A stretch of 20,964 bases of DNA from an uncultured Roseovarius sp. (GCA_934501475.1 CAKSUL010000034.1:1-20964); one strand, 5' to 3'; counted from the first letter of the stretch, positions 1 to 7,555 are shown. Notes: a model not told the origin generated them from the sequence alone. Program-made: numbers and translations.

Positions 1-256
1 AAAGCTTGGCCGTATCTCGATGGCTGTTCCGGATTTTGCGGCCTTTCGCCGGCAGGCGGGCCGCATCACCCCGTTTCTTGCCGTCATCAACGCATCGGGT
101 CAGCCGGCCGCCAGCGTGCCGGTCTGGCGCGACGCGGGATTGCCGATCGGTGTTCAATTGATCGCGCGGCAGGGGCGGGAGGATCATGTCCTGCAGATGT
201 CGGCCATTCTTGAGCAAAGCGCGCTGTGGAAAAATGCAGCCCGTTGGCCGTCATAG
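1..256 (+). CDS. Amidase, C-terminal fragment (5' end outside window)
   Basis: The frame is open from the left edge (K-L-G-R-I-S before the first internal ATG at 20), so the true start lies outside the window and only about 84 C-terminal residues are visible. The stretch around residues 40-55, with GLPIGVQLIARQGRED, is the typical C-terminal signature of the amidase-signature (GatA-like) hydrolase family: small-to-large residue change, then 'G-hydrophobic-P-hydrophobic-G-hydrophobic-Q-hydrophobic', then a charged turn and a final helix. Family members hydrolyse amide bonds with a Ser-cisSer-Lys triad. That triad lies upstream and cannot be checked here, so the substrate is unknown. A strong GC hairpin follows the stop. 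I see no functional link to the tungstate and formate dehydrogenase genes downstream. Confidence 0.8.
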   Translation, partial: KLGRISMAVPDFAAFRRQAGRITPFLAVINASGQPAASVPVWRDAGLPIGVQLIARQGREDHVLQMSAILEQSALWKNAARWPS

Positions 257-274
257 ACGGGTGAAATGAACAGA

Positions 275-300
275 GGCCGCGCTGCACCGACAGCGCGGCC
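275..300 (+). terminator. GC-rich hairpin after the amidase gene
   Basis: There is a perfect 10-bp inverted repeat (275-284 and 291-300, GGCCGCGCTG / CAGCGCGGCC) with a 6-nt loop, 19 bp after the amidase stop. No T-run follows on the plus strand. It may be an mRNA 3'-end stabiliser or a weak terminator rather than a classical intrinsic terminator. Confidence 0.45.
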
Positions 301-433
301 CGCCCGGCGGTGACCCGCATCCGGCGCCCGTTCAACCCTCGATCCTTGGGACAACAGCGACCGGGGGCATGTCAGGCCCGCACCCGCATCTTGCGAAGAT
401 CGCCCCGGTAGTCCATTTTCGAACTCCGGGGGG

Positions 434-1327
434 ATGAGCCGCGACATGCACGACGACCAACACACAACCGCGCCAAGCTATCTGACCACCAGGGAGGTGG
501 CCGAGATCCTGCGCGTGAAGGAACGCAAGGTCTATGACCTTGCGGCGGCGGGAGAGATTCCGCATCGCCGCATCACCGGCAAATTGCTGTTCCCGAAAGC
601 CGAGCTGCTGGACTGGATCGAGACCGGCTGCGGACCGGCGCCCGCCGAACGCCCGGCGGTGCTGACCGGGTCGCATGATCCGCTGCTGGACTGGGCGGTG
701 CGCGAATGCGGGTCGAACCTTGCAACCCTGTTCAACGGCAGTCGCGCCGGGCTGGACAGTTTTGCCGAAGGGCAGGCGGCGCTGGCGGGGTTGCATATAC
801 CGGACGGCACGGACTGGAATGTCGGCACGGTTGCCGCGCAGGGGGTGAAGGACTGTGTGCTGATTGCCTGGGCGACCCGCGTGCGCGGGCTGGTTCTGGC
901 AAAGGGCGTGCGCGACGCGATCACCTGTTTCGCCGATCTCAGGGGCAGGCGCGTGGTGCAGCGCCAGCCCGGTGCGGGCGGGGCGACGTTTTTCGACGAG
1001 ATGCTGGCGCGCGAAGGGATGAGCGCGGCGGACCTGCACCTGGTCAGCGGGCTGGCCCATACCGAATATGACGCGGCGGCGGCGGTGGCGGCCGGACAGG
1101 CGGATGCCGCGACAGGCATCGAGGCGATGGCGCGGCAATTCGGCCTCGGCTTCATGCCGCTGGCCGAGGAACGCTTTGATCTGCTGATCGACCGGCGCGC
1201 CTATTTCACCGCGCCGGTGCAAAAGCTGCTCGCCTTTGCCCATAGCACGGCGTGCCATGAAAAGGCGGCGGCGATGGGTGGCTATGACCTCGCGCAGATG
1301 GGGGCGGTGCGCTGGTTGTCGGACTGA
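434..1327 (+). CDS. HTH / PBP-like domain transcriptional regulator, probably molybdate- or tungstate-responsive
   Basis: The protein has two parts. Residues about 15-63 form an excisionase/MerR-like helix-turn-helix (LTTREVAEILRVKERKVYDL, then the wing-like RITGKLLFPKAELLDWI). Residues about 75-297 resemble the PBP_like domain, related to periplasmic oxyanion-binding proteins, with the recognisable GSRAGLDSF...G..ALAGLHIPD stretch. Such proteins are typically cytoplasmic regulators encoded beside molybdate or tungstate transport and Mo/W enzyme genes. The neighbours here (a ModA-like protein, then tupBCA) fit that role, and it is my inference that this protein senses the oxyanion and controls tup and/or fdh. 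The start is uncertain: the G6 run at 428-433 touches the ATG at 434 but lies 12 bp before the ATG at 446, so 446 (four codons later) is equally possible. It converges with the next gene, 27 bp apart. Confidence 0.85.
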   Translation: MSRDMHDDQHTTAPSYLTTREVAEILRVKERKVYDLAAAGEIPHRRITGKLLFPKAELLDWIETGCGPAPAERPAVLTGSHDPLLDWAVRECGSNLATLFNGSRAGLDSFAEGQAALAGLHIPDGTDWNVGTVAAQGVKDCVLIAWATRVRGLVLAKGVRDAITCFADLRGRRVVQRQPGAGGATFFDEMLAREGMSAADLHLVSGLAHTEYDAAAAVAAGQADAATGIEAMARQFGLGFMPLAEERFDLLIDRRAYFTAPVQKLLAFAHSTACHEKAAAMGGYDLAQMGAVRWLSD

Positions 1328-1354
1328 CGCGCCAGACCGCACCGCACAACCGCC

Positions 1355-2149
1355 TTACTGCGCGGGCTTGAACCCATAGCCCGCAAGGATATTCTGCCCC
1401 TCGGGCGCCAGGATGAAGCTGGCCAGATCCGCCGCCTCGGCAGAGGCGCCGTTCAGCACGGTCAGCCCGTAATCCGCGCCCACGGCCAGCGTGTCGGGCA
1501 GTTGCACGATCTGCAATGTCGGCGTGTCGCGTTGGGCCAGCACCGCGTTGGTGCAATAAGTCAGGAACAGATCCGCCCGGTCCTCGGTCATCACCCAGGC
1601 ATAGGGGTTGCGCCCCGTCGGTGGCACGGCGCTGTCCGGTCCGCCGGTCAGTTGCAGGGCCTTGGCCTCCAGCCGGGCCGTGCTGCCGTCCAGGACCGCC
1701 CCGGCCTTGGCGAACAATTCCCAGGCGTAATCACCCGATGGATCGGCCTTGGGCGTCGAGGTGCCAAGGCGGATGTCGTCCGACAGCATGACATCGAGGA
1801 TCGTTCCGGAGGTGACTTCGACACCCTCTTGCGCGAGGCCACACAGGCTGTTGCGGGCAAACATCGTCACCGTGCCGGATAGCCCGGCATCGGCCAGGGT
1901 CTGCGGGTGGTTCATGTTGGCGGAGGCAAAGACCTCGGCAGGCTCGCCCTGTTCGATGCGTTCGCGCAAGAGGCCGGAGGGGCCGAAACTGCGCGCGACG
2001 GTCGCGCCTGTGGCCGCCTGATAGGCGTCGGCAATATCGGTCATCGCGGCCTTGAGGCTGCCGGCGGCGTGCAGGTGAACCTCCTGGGCGAGGGCGGGCT
2101 GCGCGGCTGCGGCCATGACGATCAGTCCGGCTGTGAGGGTGGATTTCAT
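1355..2149 (-). CDS. ModA-like periplasmic oxyanion-binding protein (orphan)
   Basis: This 264-residue protein has a Sec signal peptide (residues 1-21, ending ALA-Q). It then shows the ModA-like fold opening: AAGSLKAAMTDIADAY, followed by SFGPSGLLRERIEQGEPAEVFASAN. Those two segments correspond to the serine-rich oxyanion-binding loops of molybdate-binding proteins. A GTSTPKADPSGDYAWELF segment is typical of the ModA-like subgroup. It probably binds molybdate, tungstate or a similar anion in the periplasm. The start at 2149 has GGGAG about 9 bp upstream. It lies downstream of tupA but beyond a strong terminator, and no permease or ATPase of its own is present. It could share TupBC, act as a sensor or scavenger, or be expressed separately. 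The ligand is not provable from sequence. Confidence 0.85.
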   Translation of the reverse strand: MKSTLTAGLIVMAAAAQPALAQEVHLHAAGSLKAAMTDIADAYQAATGATVARSFGPSGLLRERIEQGEPAEVFASANMNHPQTLADAGLSGTVTMFARNSLCGLAQEGVEVTSGTILDVMLSDDIRLGTSTPKADPSGDYAWELFAKAGAVLDGSTARLEAKALQLTGGPDSAVPPTGRNPYAWVMTEDRADLFLTYCTNAVLAQRDTPTLQIVQLPDTLAVGADYGLTVLNGASAEAADLASFILAPEGQNILAGYGFKPAQ

Positions 2150-2170
2150 CGGATATGCTCCCGGGATGTG

Positions 2171-2198
2171 AAAAAGGCGCGCCGGGGTGGCGCGCCTT
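2171..2198 (-). terminator. Intrinsic terminator after tupA
   Basis: A perfect 10-bp inverted repeat (2174-2183 and 2189-2198, AAGGCGCGCC / GGCGCGCCTT) has a 5-nt loop. Read on the minus strand it is followed by TTTTT (complement of 2171-2175). It sits 10 bp after the tupA stop and so separates tupBCA from the ModA-like gene. Confidence 0.85.
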
Positions 2199-2207
2199 CC
2201 TGTCAGG

Positions 2208-3044
2208 TCAGTTGGCGTTGGGAAAGAACAGCTGCTGGCCGTCGATCTTGTAGTCGGCGATCGCCGCTTGCCCTTCGTCCGACAGTACCCAGTCGATGAA
2301 GGCCTGGCCCTGTTCGGCCTTCACGTTGGGGTGCTTTTCCGGGTTCACCAGGATGATGCCATATTGGTTGAACATCTTGGGGTCGCCCTGAACCGCAATC
2401 TGGTAATCGCCCTTGTTGCCAAAGCTGATCCATGTCGCGCGGTCGGTCATGATATAGGCGTTCATGCCGGTGCCGGTGTTCAGCGTGGCCCCCATGCCGG
2501 ACCCGGTTTCGCGATACCAGCCGCCCGATGCGGCGGCCACGTCAACGCCGGCGTCCTTCCACAGGCTCAGTTCCGCCTTGTGGGTGCCGCTGTCATCCCC
2601 GCGCGAGGCGAAGGGGGCCTCGGCCTCGGCGATCTTGCCCATCGCGGCGGCCACATCGGACATGCCGGCCACACCGGCCGGATCGGCGGGCGGGCCGACG
2701 ATGACGAAATCATTATACATCACGTCGCTGCGGCTGACGCCATCGCCACTGGCGACGAATTTCTCTTCCGCGGCCTTGGCATGAACGAACAGGACATCCC
2801 CGTCGCCATTGGCGGCATTCTTGATCGCCTGGCCGGTGCCGACGGCGACGACCCGCACTTCGATGCCGGTCTTGTCGCGGAATATCGGCAGGATGTGGTC
2901 GAACAGGCCCGAGTTCTGGGTCGAGGTCGTGGACTGGACGATGATGAAGTTGTCCTGCGCGGCGGCGGGACCGCTGAGAGGGCCGCCAAGGCCGAGCGCC
3001 AGAAGGCCCGCCGTGGCGAAGCCGAGGAAATTGCGTCTGAACAT
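2208..3044 (-). CDS. tupA: Tungstate ABC transporter substrate-binding protein TupA
   Basis: This is the periplasmic tungstate-binding protein of a TupABC importer. The mature part opens with FIIVQSTTSTQNSGL, the TupA-type STTS/TTTS oxyanion-binding loop, followed by the conserved GTGQAIKNAANGDGDVLFVHA region and NDFVIVGPPADPAGV. The family binds tungstate with very high affinity and is distinct from ModA, although molybdate binding cannot be excluded. I place the start at 3044 (MFRRNFLGFATAG) because the Shine-Dalgarno AAGGAG lies 7 bp before it; the in-frame ATG at 3050 would be only 1 bp from that site. The N-terminus carries RR followed by NFLG and a hydrophobic stretch ending AAA-Q, so export may be by Tat rather than Sec. 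It is the last gene of tupBCA, 31 bp after tupC. Confidence 0.92.
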   Translation of the reverse strand: MFRRNFLGFATAGLLALGLGGPLSGPAAAQDNFIIVQSTTSTQNSGLFDHILPIFRDKTGIEVRVVAVGTGQAIKNAANGDGDVLFVHAKAAEEKFVASGDGVSRSDVMYNDFVIVGPPADPAGVAGMSDVAAAMGKIAEAEAPFASRGDDSGTHKAELSLWKDAGVDVAAASGGWYRETGSGMGATLNTGTGMNAYIMTDRATWISFGNKGDYQIAVQGDPKMFNQYGIILVNPEKHPNVKAEQGQAFIDWVLSDEGQAAIADYKIDGQQLFFPNAN

Positions 3045-3075
3045 GGTCATACTCCTTGGATGATGTTGGGGATTT

Positions 3076-3858
3076 TCAGGATTGTCGGGGTGTCGTCGGG
3101 ACGAACAGCCGCCCGCTCAGCCAGGCCTGCGCGGCCTCGGAGCGGGGGGCGTCAAGCACGCGCGCGACGGGGCCGGTCTCGACGATTCGCCCGCCATGCA
3201 GAAAGACCAGATCATCGCCCAGCCTGCGGGCCTGCCCGGCGTCATGGGTCACGAGGATGACGGTGGCACCACTTTCGCGGGCCTCTTCGATCAGATGCTC
3301 GATCGCGAGGGTCGAGGCGGGATCGAGGCTGGCCGTCGGCTCATCCAGCAATAGCAGGCGCGGCGCGCTGATCATGGCGCGCGCCATCGCAAGGCGCTGC
3401 TGCTCACCACCCGAAAGCACGCGGGCGGGTCTGTCCCTGATCGCGTCCAGACGGGCAAGGGTCAGTGTCTCGGCCTCGCGCGCCTTGCGCTCGGCCCCGC
3501 GCACGCCACGCACCGAAAGGGCAAAGCGCAGGTTGGCCGCGACCGAGCGGCGCAGCATGACGGGGCGTTGAAACACCATCGCCTGTTCCCGGCGCGCAGC
3601 ACGGTCAAGCGGCTGGCCGCGCCAGTTGATGCTTCCCTCGCTCGGCTCAAGCAGGCCATGCAGCAGGCGCAACAGCAGGCTCTTGCCGCTGCCATTGGCG
3701 CCCATGATGACGGTGCAGCGCCCCGACGATATGTCCAGGTCGACCCCGTCGATCAGGCGCTGCCCACCCGCGTCAAAGCACAGGCCGCGCGCGGACATGA
3801 GCGGCGCGGGGCGTGCCATAACATTATGTGCGCTCAGGTTGATGACGGCCTCAGACAT
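3076..3858 (-). CDS. tupC: Tungstate ABC transporter ATP-binding protein TupC
   Basis: This is the cytoplasmic ATPase subunit that drives tungstate import. All motifs are intact: Walker A GANGSGKS (residues 53-60), Q-loop Gln97, the ABC signature LSGGEQQ (148-154), Walker B LLLLDEP (168-174) with a D-loop SLDP, and the H-loop VTHD. At 260 residues it ends soon after the nucleotide-binding domain, so it lacks the C-terminal regulatory TOBE/MOP domain of ModC proteins, as expected for TupC. The first codons overlap the tupB stop by 8 bp, which indicates translational coupling. The neighbouring permease and TupA-type binding protein give the substrate assignment; from its own sequence it could only be called an oxyanion or polar amino acid type ATPase. 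Confidence 0.92.
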   Translation of the reverse strand: MSEAVINLSAHNVMARPAPLMSARGLCFDAGGQRLIDGVDLDISSGRCTVIMGANGSGKSLLLRLLHGLLEPSEGSINWRGQPLDRAARREQAMVFQRPVMLRRSVAANLRFALSVRGVRGAERKAREAETLTLARLDAIRDRPARVLSGGEQQRLAMARAMISAPRLLLLDEPTASLDPASTLAIEHLIEEARESGATVILVTHDAGQARRLGDDLVFLHGGRIVETGPVARVLDAPRSEAAQAWLSGRLFVPTTPRQS

Positions 3859-4558
3859 AGGCCGCCCTCGCCGCCGTGCCGCGAATCGTCATGAGCAGGC
3901 CGTTCACGATCACCGCAATCGCCAGCAGGATCAGGCCAAGCGCCAGAGCCAGTTGAAGATTGCCCTTGGAGGTCTCCAGCGCGATGGTGGTCGTCATGAC
4001 GCGGGTGACGTGGTTGATGTTGCCGCCCACGATGATCACCGCGCCCACCTCGGCCACCGCGCGCCCGAACCCCGCCAGCGCCACCGTCAGCAGGCTGTAG
4101 CGCGCATCCCAGAGCAGCGCCAGAACCCGGTCCAGCCGCCCGACGCCAAGCGAGGCGAACTGTTCGCCGTATTCGCTGTTGAGATCCTCGATCACCTGCC
4201 GGGTCAGGGCGGCGACGATCGGGGTCACCAGAATCGTTTGCGCCACGATCATCGCCGTGGGCGTATAAAGCAGGCCCAGCACGCCCATCGGCCCCGACGC
4301 CGAGAGCATGAGATAGACCAGCAGCCCCACGACAACCGGCGGCAGGCCCATCAGCGTGTTCATCGCCACGATCACGCCGGTGCGCATCGGAAAGCGGAAC
4401 GCGCCGACAACGGCCCCCAGCGGCAGCCCGATCAGGCAGGCCACGGCAACCGCCGTCAGGGTCACGCGCAGCGACAGCATGATGATCTCGATCACATCCG
4501 CGTCCCAGGACAGGATGAGCCCGATCGCCTCGATCAAGATCGCTGAGAAGCTTTCCAT
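3851..4558 (-). CDS. tupB: Tungstate ABC transporter permease TupB
   Basis: This inner-membrane permease of about 235 residues has roughly five to six hydrophobic segments, for example AVAVACLIGLPLGAVVGAF, VVVGLLVYLMLSA and LALALGLILLAIAVIVNGLL. An EAA-like cytoplasmic loop (FASLGVGRLDRVLALLWDAR, then AGFGRAVAEVGA) contacts the ATPase. I chose the ATG at 4558 because an AGGGGG ribosome site lies about 11 bp upstream. An in-frame ATG at 4612 would add 18 residues, but it has no ribosome site and the added residues are not membrane-like. It is the first gene of tupBCA and overlaps tupC by 8 bp. The Tup rather than Mod assignment rests on the short ATPase and the TupA-type partner. Confidence 0.9.
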   Translation of the reverse strand: MESFSAILIEAIGLILSWDADVIEIIMLSLRVTLTAVAVACLIGLPLGAVVGAFRFPMRTGVIVAMNTLMGLPPVVVGLLVYLMLSASGPMGVLGLLYTPTAMIVAQTILVTPIVAALTRQVIEDLNSEYGEQFASLGVGRLDRVLALLWDARYSLLTVALAGFGRAVAEVGAVIIVGGNINHVTRVMTTTIALETSKGNLQLALALGLILLAIAVIVNGLLMTIRGTAARAAYV

Positions 4559-4798
4559 AGGTGCATTTTCCCCCTGCCGGGAAATTTTGCATAAAGAAAC
4601 ACAAGAATCCATAGCGATTTAGTGGAAATCTGGGTGAAACGCTTTAAATACGGTCGGCGCGGCATGATGTGGGGGAAGACCTCAGCGCAACGCGCACGGA
4701 TTGCCGGGCCTGGGGGCGAGGCGCTGCGCGTGCAAATTCGTCGCAGGCATCGGCGGCGCGCGGCTGATACAAGGGGATAGATGAGGAAAGGATCAACC
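4559..4798. promoter_or_regulatory. Divergent control region between tupB and trmO
   Basis: This 240-bp gene-free region must contain the start signals for tupBCA (leftward) and the trmO-family gene (rightward). The left half (4570-4640) is AT-richer than its surroundings. A weak inverted repeat GATTT-N5-AAATC lies at 4616-4630. It could be an operator for the HTH/PBP-like regulator, but nothing here proves it. I cannot assign -35 and -10 boxes with confidence. Confidence 0.4.
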
Positions 4799-5266
4799 AT
4801 GAGCAACACCAGGCCTGACATCCGCGAACATGAGATCGCTGTCGATCTGCCCGAGGCGGGCGATGCGCAGATCCGCTTTATCGGGCGCATCCACACGCCC
4901 TGGAAAACGCGCGCCGATTGCCCGCGGCAGGGGGATCTTGACGGGCCGATCTGCCGGGTCGAGCTGTTCGAGCCCTGGGGGCCGGCCCTGCAGGGCGTTG
5001 AAGAGCTTGAGCATGTGGAGCTGCTTTATTGGCTTGATCGCGCGCGGCGGGATCTGGTGGTGCAGAATCCCGGCTCCAAGGGCGCGCCGCGCGGCACATT
5101 CGCGCTGCGCTCACCGGTGCGGCCCAATCCGATCGGTCTGTCGCTGGTGCGGTTGGTCTCCGTCGAGGGGATGACCCTGAATGTGCGGGGCCTTGATTGT
5201 CTTGACGGCACGCCATTGATCGACATCAAGCCGCAACGCTGTGCGTTCTCGCCCAAGGCGAAATAG
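4799..5266 (+). CDS. trmO: TrmO/TsaA-family SAM-dependent methyltransferase
   Basis: This 155-residue protein has the TsaA (UPF0066) beta-barrel fold. Recognisable parts are IGRIHTPW near the N-terminus, the central VEELEHVELLYWLDRARR, and the signature GTFALRSPVRPNPIGLSLVRL, where RPNPIG is the family hallmark of the SAM site, followed by LDCLDGTPLIDIKP. In E. coli TrmO methylates N6-threonylcarbamoyladenosine at position 37 of tRNA(Thr). I chose the ATG at 4799 because AGGAAAGGA lies about 5 bp upstream; the in-frame ATG at 4781 precedes that site. It is divergent from the tungstate transporter, and in my recollection TsaA-family genes recur near Mo/W genes, so a second role is possible. 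It is shorter than E. coli TrmO and lacks the C-terminal extension, so it may be a paralogue with another substrate. Confidence 0.85.
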   Translation: MSNTRPDIREHEIAVDLPEAGDAQIRFIGRIHTPWKTRADCPRQGDLDGPICRVELFEPWGPALQGVEELEHVELLYWLDRARRDLVVQNPGSKGAPRGTFALRSPVRPNPIGLSLVRLVSVEGMTLNVRGLDCLDGTPLIDIKPQRCAFSPKAK

Positions 5267-5275
5267 CGAAATAGC

Positions 5276-5291
5276 AAAAAGGCGCAGCGCC
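5276..5291 (-). terminator. Short hairpin plus T-run after the DUF6505 gene
   Basis: On the minus strand the sequence reads GGCG-CTG-CGCC followed by TTTTTG, 8 bp after the stop of the DUF6505 gene. The stem is only 4 bp with a triloop, so this is a weak or partial terminator. It lies between two convergent genes. Confidence 0.45.
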
Positions 5292-5298
5292 AAACGCG

Positions 5299-5790
5299 TC
5301 AGTGATGATGCGGGTCGTCCATGTCGCCGTGGATCGCGAATTGCTCAAGCCCGGCGGCCTGCGCCTCGATCATGCGATAGGTCTCGCGCACGCCCATCTC
5401 GGTCAATTCGCGCGCGACGGTCAGCAGGGTGTTGGCGTCATGCTCGTCACACAGATCGGCCATCTGTGTCAGTTCCTCCAGCGCGACATTGCGCGCGGCC
5501 TCAACCGACGGTGCGCCGTAGATATCGACGAAATGCTGCGCCAGAAGATCGGCCAGCGTTTCCAACTCGGACGGTTCGATCTGGGTGACGGCGACAAAGG
5601 TGACACGGCCGAAGGTCTCGCAGCCCATCCAGCCATTGGCGAAGGCCTGCCGGGCCTTGCCGGTCAGATCGGCCTCGGACCAGTTGGAAAACTCGAACCC
5701 GCCCGAGATGCACCACTCGCCGGTGCGGGCGGGGCTGTGGAAGACGCGTGTATCGCTTTCGTCGAAATGGATCGCGCGGGCAAGTTTCAT
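5299..5790 (-). CDS. DUF6505 family protein
   Basis: This 163-residue soluble acidic protein has no signal peptide or membrane segment. I recognise it as the uncharacterised DUF6505 family. Visible features are an N-terminal ARAIHFDESDTRVFHSPARTGEW, a central WMGCETFGRVTFVAVTQIEP segment, a mainly helical second half, and a metal-binding-looking tail HGDMDDPHHH. It is the last gene of the minus-strand operon. Its ATG overlaps the stop of the ligase-fold gene by 4 bp (ATGA), so the two are translationally coupled and probably work together. The function is unknown. The operon suggests a role linked to Fe-S or Mo/W enzyme assembly, but this is inference from context only. The terminal histidines might bind a metal. 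Confidence 0.75.
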   Translation of the reverse strand: MKLARAIHFDESDTRVFHSPARTGEWCISGGFEFSNWSEADLTGKARQAFANGWMGCETFGRVTFVAVTQIEPSELETLADLLAQHFVDIYGAPSVEAARNVALEELTQMADLCDEHDANTLLTVARELTEMGVRETYRMIEAQAAGLEQFAIHGDMDDPHHH

Positions 5791-6491
5791 GCGGGCTCCG
5801 TCAGCAGGGCGGTCAGGGGGATCAGACGGGATTCGCCGTCGGATTTCAACAGCAGGCCAAGGTTTTCATCAAGACCGATGAATGTGCCCTGCTGCCCGGC
5901 CACGGTCAAACCCCTATCGCGCCCATGCGCCAGGCCCAGCCAGCTGCGGTGCAGGCGCGCATTGCCATCCTCGGCCCAGTCATTGAGTTCAACCAGCGTG
6001 TGGCGCACCCAGGCCTCCAGCAGGGTTTTGGGGTCCACCTCGCCGCAGCCTTCGGCATAAAGCGCCGTTGCATCGGGGGTCAGGCCGGTGTCCTCGGACG
6101 GGGGCCACAGTTCCAGCGACAGGGCGATGACCAGCCACGCGGGCACCGCATTCGGGTCAGGGTCGGCGGCGGCGATTTTCAGATCACCGCAATGGCCGCC
6201 GTTGAGATAGATTTCGCCGCCCCAGCCCAGATGCACCGCCACTTCGGGCGGGGCCAGCGCCCCAAGCGCATGCTGGAACCCGACGCCGCAGAGCGGCAGC
6301 ATCGCGGCGGCGTCGCGCAAGGGCACCTCGGGCGCAAAGACGATGCCCGCGCGCAGGCGGTCATGGGCCAGGTCATAGGTCACAAGGCCGGCGTCGCACA
6401 CCGCCCGCGCCTGCGCACAGGCCAGCGCGAACGGATCGGCCCCATCCGCATCAAGCCCGCAGAACAGCGGAGGGAAGACGGGCGGCGTCAT
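5787..6491 (-). CDS. Biotin/lipoate ligase-fold protein with DUF4444-type C-terminus
   Basis: This 234-residue protein looks like a divergent biotin/lipoate-protein ligase catalytic domain (about residues 5-130) followed by a small C-terminal domain of DUF4444 type (GTFIGLDENLGLLLK...SRLIPLTALL). The usual KWPND motif is degraded: the matching place reads LGWGGEIYLNGG (88-99). The position of the catalytic lysine in the GRK-(V/L)-G motif appears to be His100 (GGHCGDLKI), so normal adenylation and ligation are doubtful. Family annotations call it 'biotin/lipoate--protein ligase family', but no member's function is known to me. It is sandwiched with 4-bp ATGA overlaps between the Mrp ATPase and the DUF6505 gene. 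I infer a binding or scaffolding role in the same pathway. Confidence 0.78.
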   Translation of the reverse strand: MTPPVFPPLFCGLDADGADPFALACAQARAVCDAGLVTYDLAHDRLRAGIVFAPEVPLRDAAAMLPLCGVGFQHALGALAPPEVAVHLGWGGEIYLNGGHCGDLKIAAADPDPNAVPAWLVIALSLELWPPSEDTGLTPDATALYAEGCGEVDPKTLLEAWVRHTLVELNDWAEDGNARLHRSWLGLAHGRDRGLTVAGQQGTFIGLDENLGLLLKSDGESRLIPLTALLTEPA

Positions 6492-7555
6492 GCGTGACCA
6501 AGGGCGATCAGTTGCTGCGCGACCGACCGGAAACCAGCCGCCTGCGGGCTGTCGGGCATGGACACCACGATCGGCGCGCCGCCATCCGCGGCCAGCCGGA
6601 TATCCAGATGCAGCGGGATTTCCGCCAAGAGCGGCACGCCCAGCTTGGCCGCCTCGGCGGCGACGCCACCATGGCCGAACGTGTGTTCCTCATGGCCGCA
6701 TTGCGAGCAGATATGCGTCGACATGTTTTCGATCATGCCGATGATCGGGGTGCCCAGCTGGTTGAACATGTCGATCCCCTTGCGCGCATCGAGCAGCGCG
6801 ATGTCCTGCGGGGTCGAGACGATGATCGCCCCCTCCAGCTGCGCCTTCTGCGCCAGGGTCATCTGCACGTCGCCGGTGCCGGGCGGCAGATCGACGATCA
6901 GCACATCCAGCGCGCCCCATTGCACCTGGTTCAGCATCTGCTGCAAGGCCCCCATCAGCATCGGGCCGCGCCACACGACAGCCTGATCCTCGTTGGCCAT
7001 CAGCCCAAGGGACATCATCGTGACGCCGTAATTGCGCATCGGCAGGATCGTCTTGCCATCGGGCGATGAGGGCCGCCCGGTCACACCCAGCATGCGCGGC
7101 TGCGACGGGCCATAGACATCGGCATCGAGCAGACCGACACGCCGCCCCTCGGCGGCCAGCGCGCAGGCCAGATTGGCCGAGACGGTGGATTTGCCCACGC
7201 CGCCCTTGCCCGACGCAATCGCGATGATCCGCTCGACGCCCGGTATCTTCTGCGGGCCTTTCGGTTCGGCCGGGCGGCCCAGTTTCAGATCGGGCGGCGC
7301 GGCAGGGGTGGTGTGGGCGGTCATGACGACGGACAGCTTTTCGACGCCGGGCAGGGCCTTTACCTTGGCCTCGACCTCGTCTTTCAGCTTGCCATACGCT
7401 GCCGCATGTTTGCCGCTGACCTCCAGCACGAAGCGCACCGCGCCGTCCTCGACGGTCAGGGCCTTGACCAACCCGGCATCCACCAGCGTGGCACCGCTGA
7501 GCGGGTCGCTCAGCGTTTGCAGCGCGGCCAGAACGTCTTCGCGACGCAATGACAT
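6488..7555 (-). CDS. apbC: Mrp/NBP35 (ApbC) family Fe-S cluster carrier ATPase
   Basis: This 355-residue protein has an N-terminal MIP18/DUF59-like domain (residues 1-80) and a deviant-Walker P-loop ATPase domain. The P-loop is SGKGGVGKST (115-124), with DADVYGPSQPRMLG (144-157) and LIVDLPPGTGDVQ (219-231). A conserved CxxC (Cys283 and Cys286) binds the bridging [4Fe-4S] cluster in dimers. Homologues carry clusters to apo-enzymes in the cytoplasm. It lies 7 bp after the DUF6494 gene and overlaps the ligase-fold gene by 4 bp. In this operon it probably serves formate dehydrogenase or the multi-cluster Fe-S protein, but it could also be the cell's general ApbC. Whether a second copy exists elsewhere in the genome would help decide. 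Confidence 0.92.
   Translation of the reverse strand: MSLRREDVLAALQTLSDPLSGATLVDAGLVKALTVEDGAVRFVLEVSGKHAAAYGKLKDEVEAKVKALPGVEKLSVVMTAHTTPAAPPDLKLGRPAEPKGPQKIPGVERIIAIASGKGGVGKSTVSANLACALAAEGRRVGLLDADVYGPSQPRMLGVTGRPSSPDGKTILPMRNYGVTMMSLGLMANEDQAVVWRGPMLMGALQQMLNQVQWGALDVLIVDLPPGTGDVQMTLAQKAQLEGAIIVSTPQDIALLDARKGIDMFNQLGTPIIGMIENMSTHICSQCGHEEHTFGHGGVAAEAAKLGVPLLAEIPLHLDIRLAADGGAPIVVSMPDSPQAAGFRSVAQQLIALGHA

Noticed and set aside
332..1342. 336-codon minus-strand open frame opposite the HTH regulator
   Set aside because: It is an Arg/His-rich antisense shadow; the plus strand has a clear HTH and PBP-like domain.
2187..3260. 357-codon plus-strand open frame opposite tupA
   Set aside because: It is antisense to a convincing tungstate-binding protein and crosses the tupA-tupC junction; no domain is visible.
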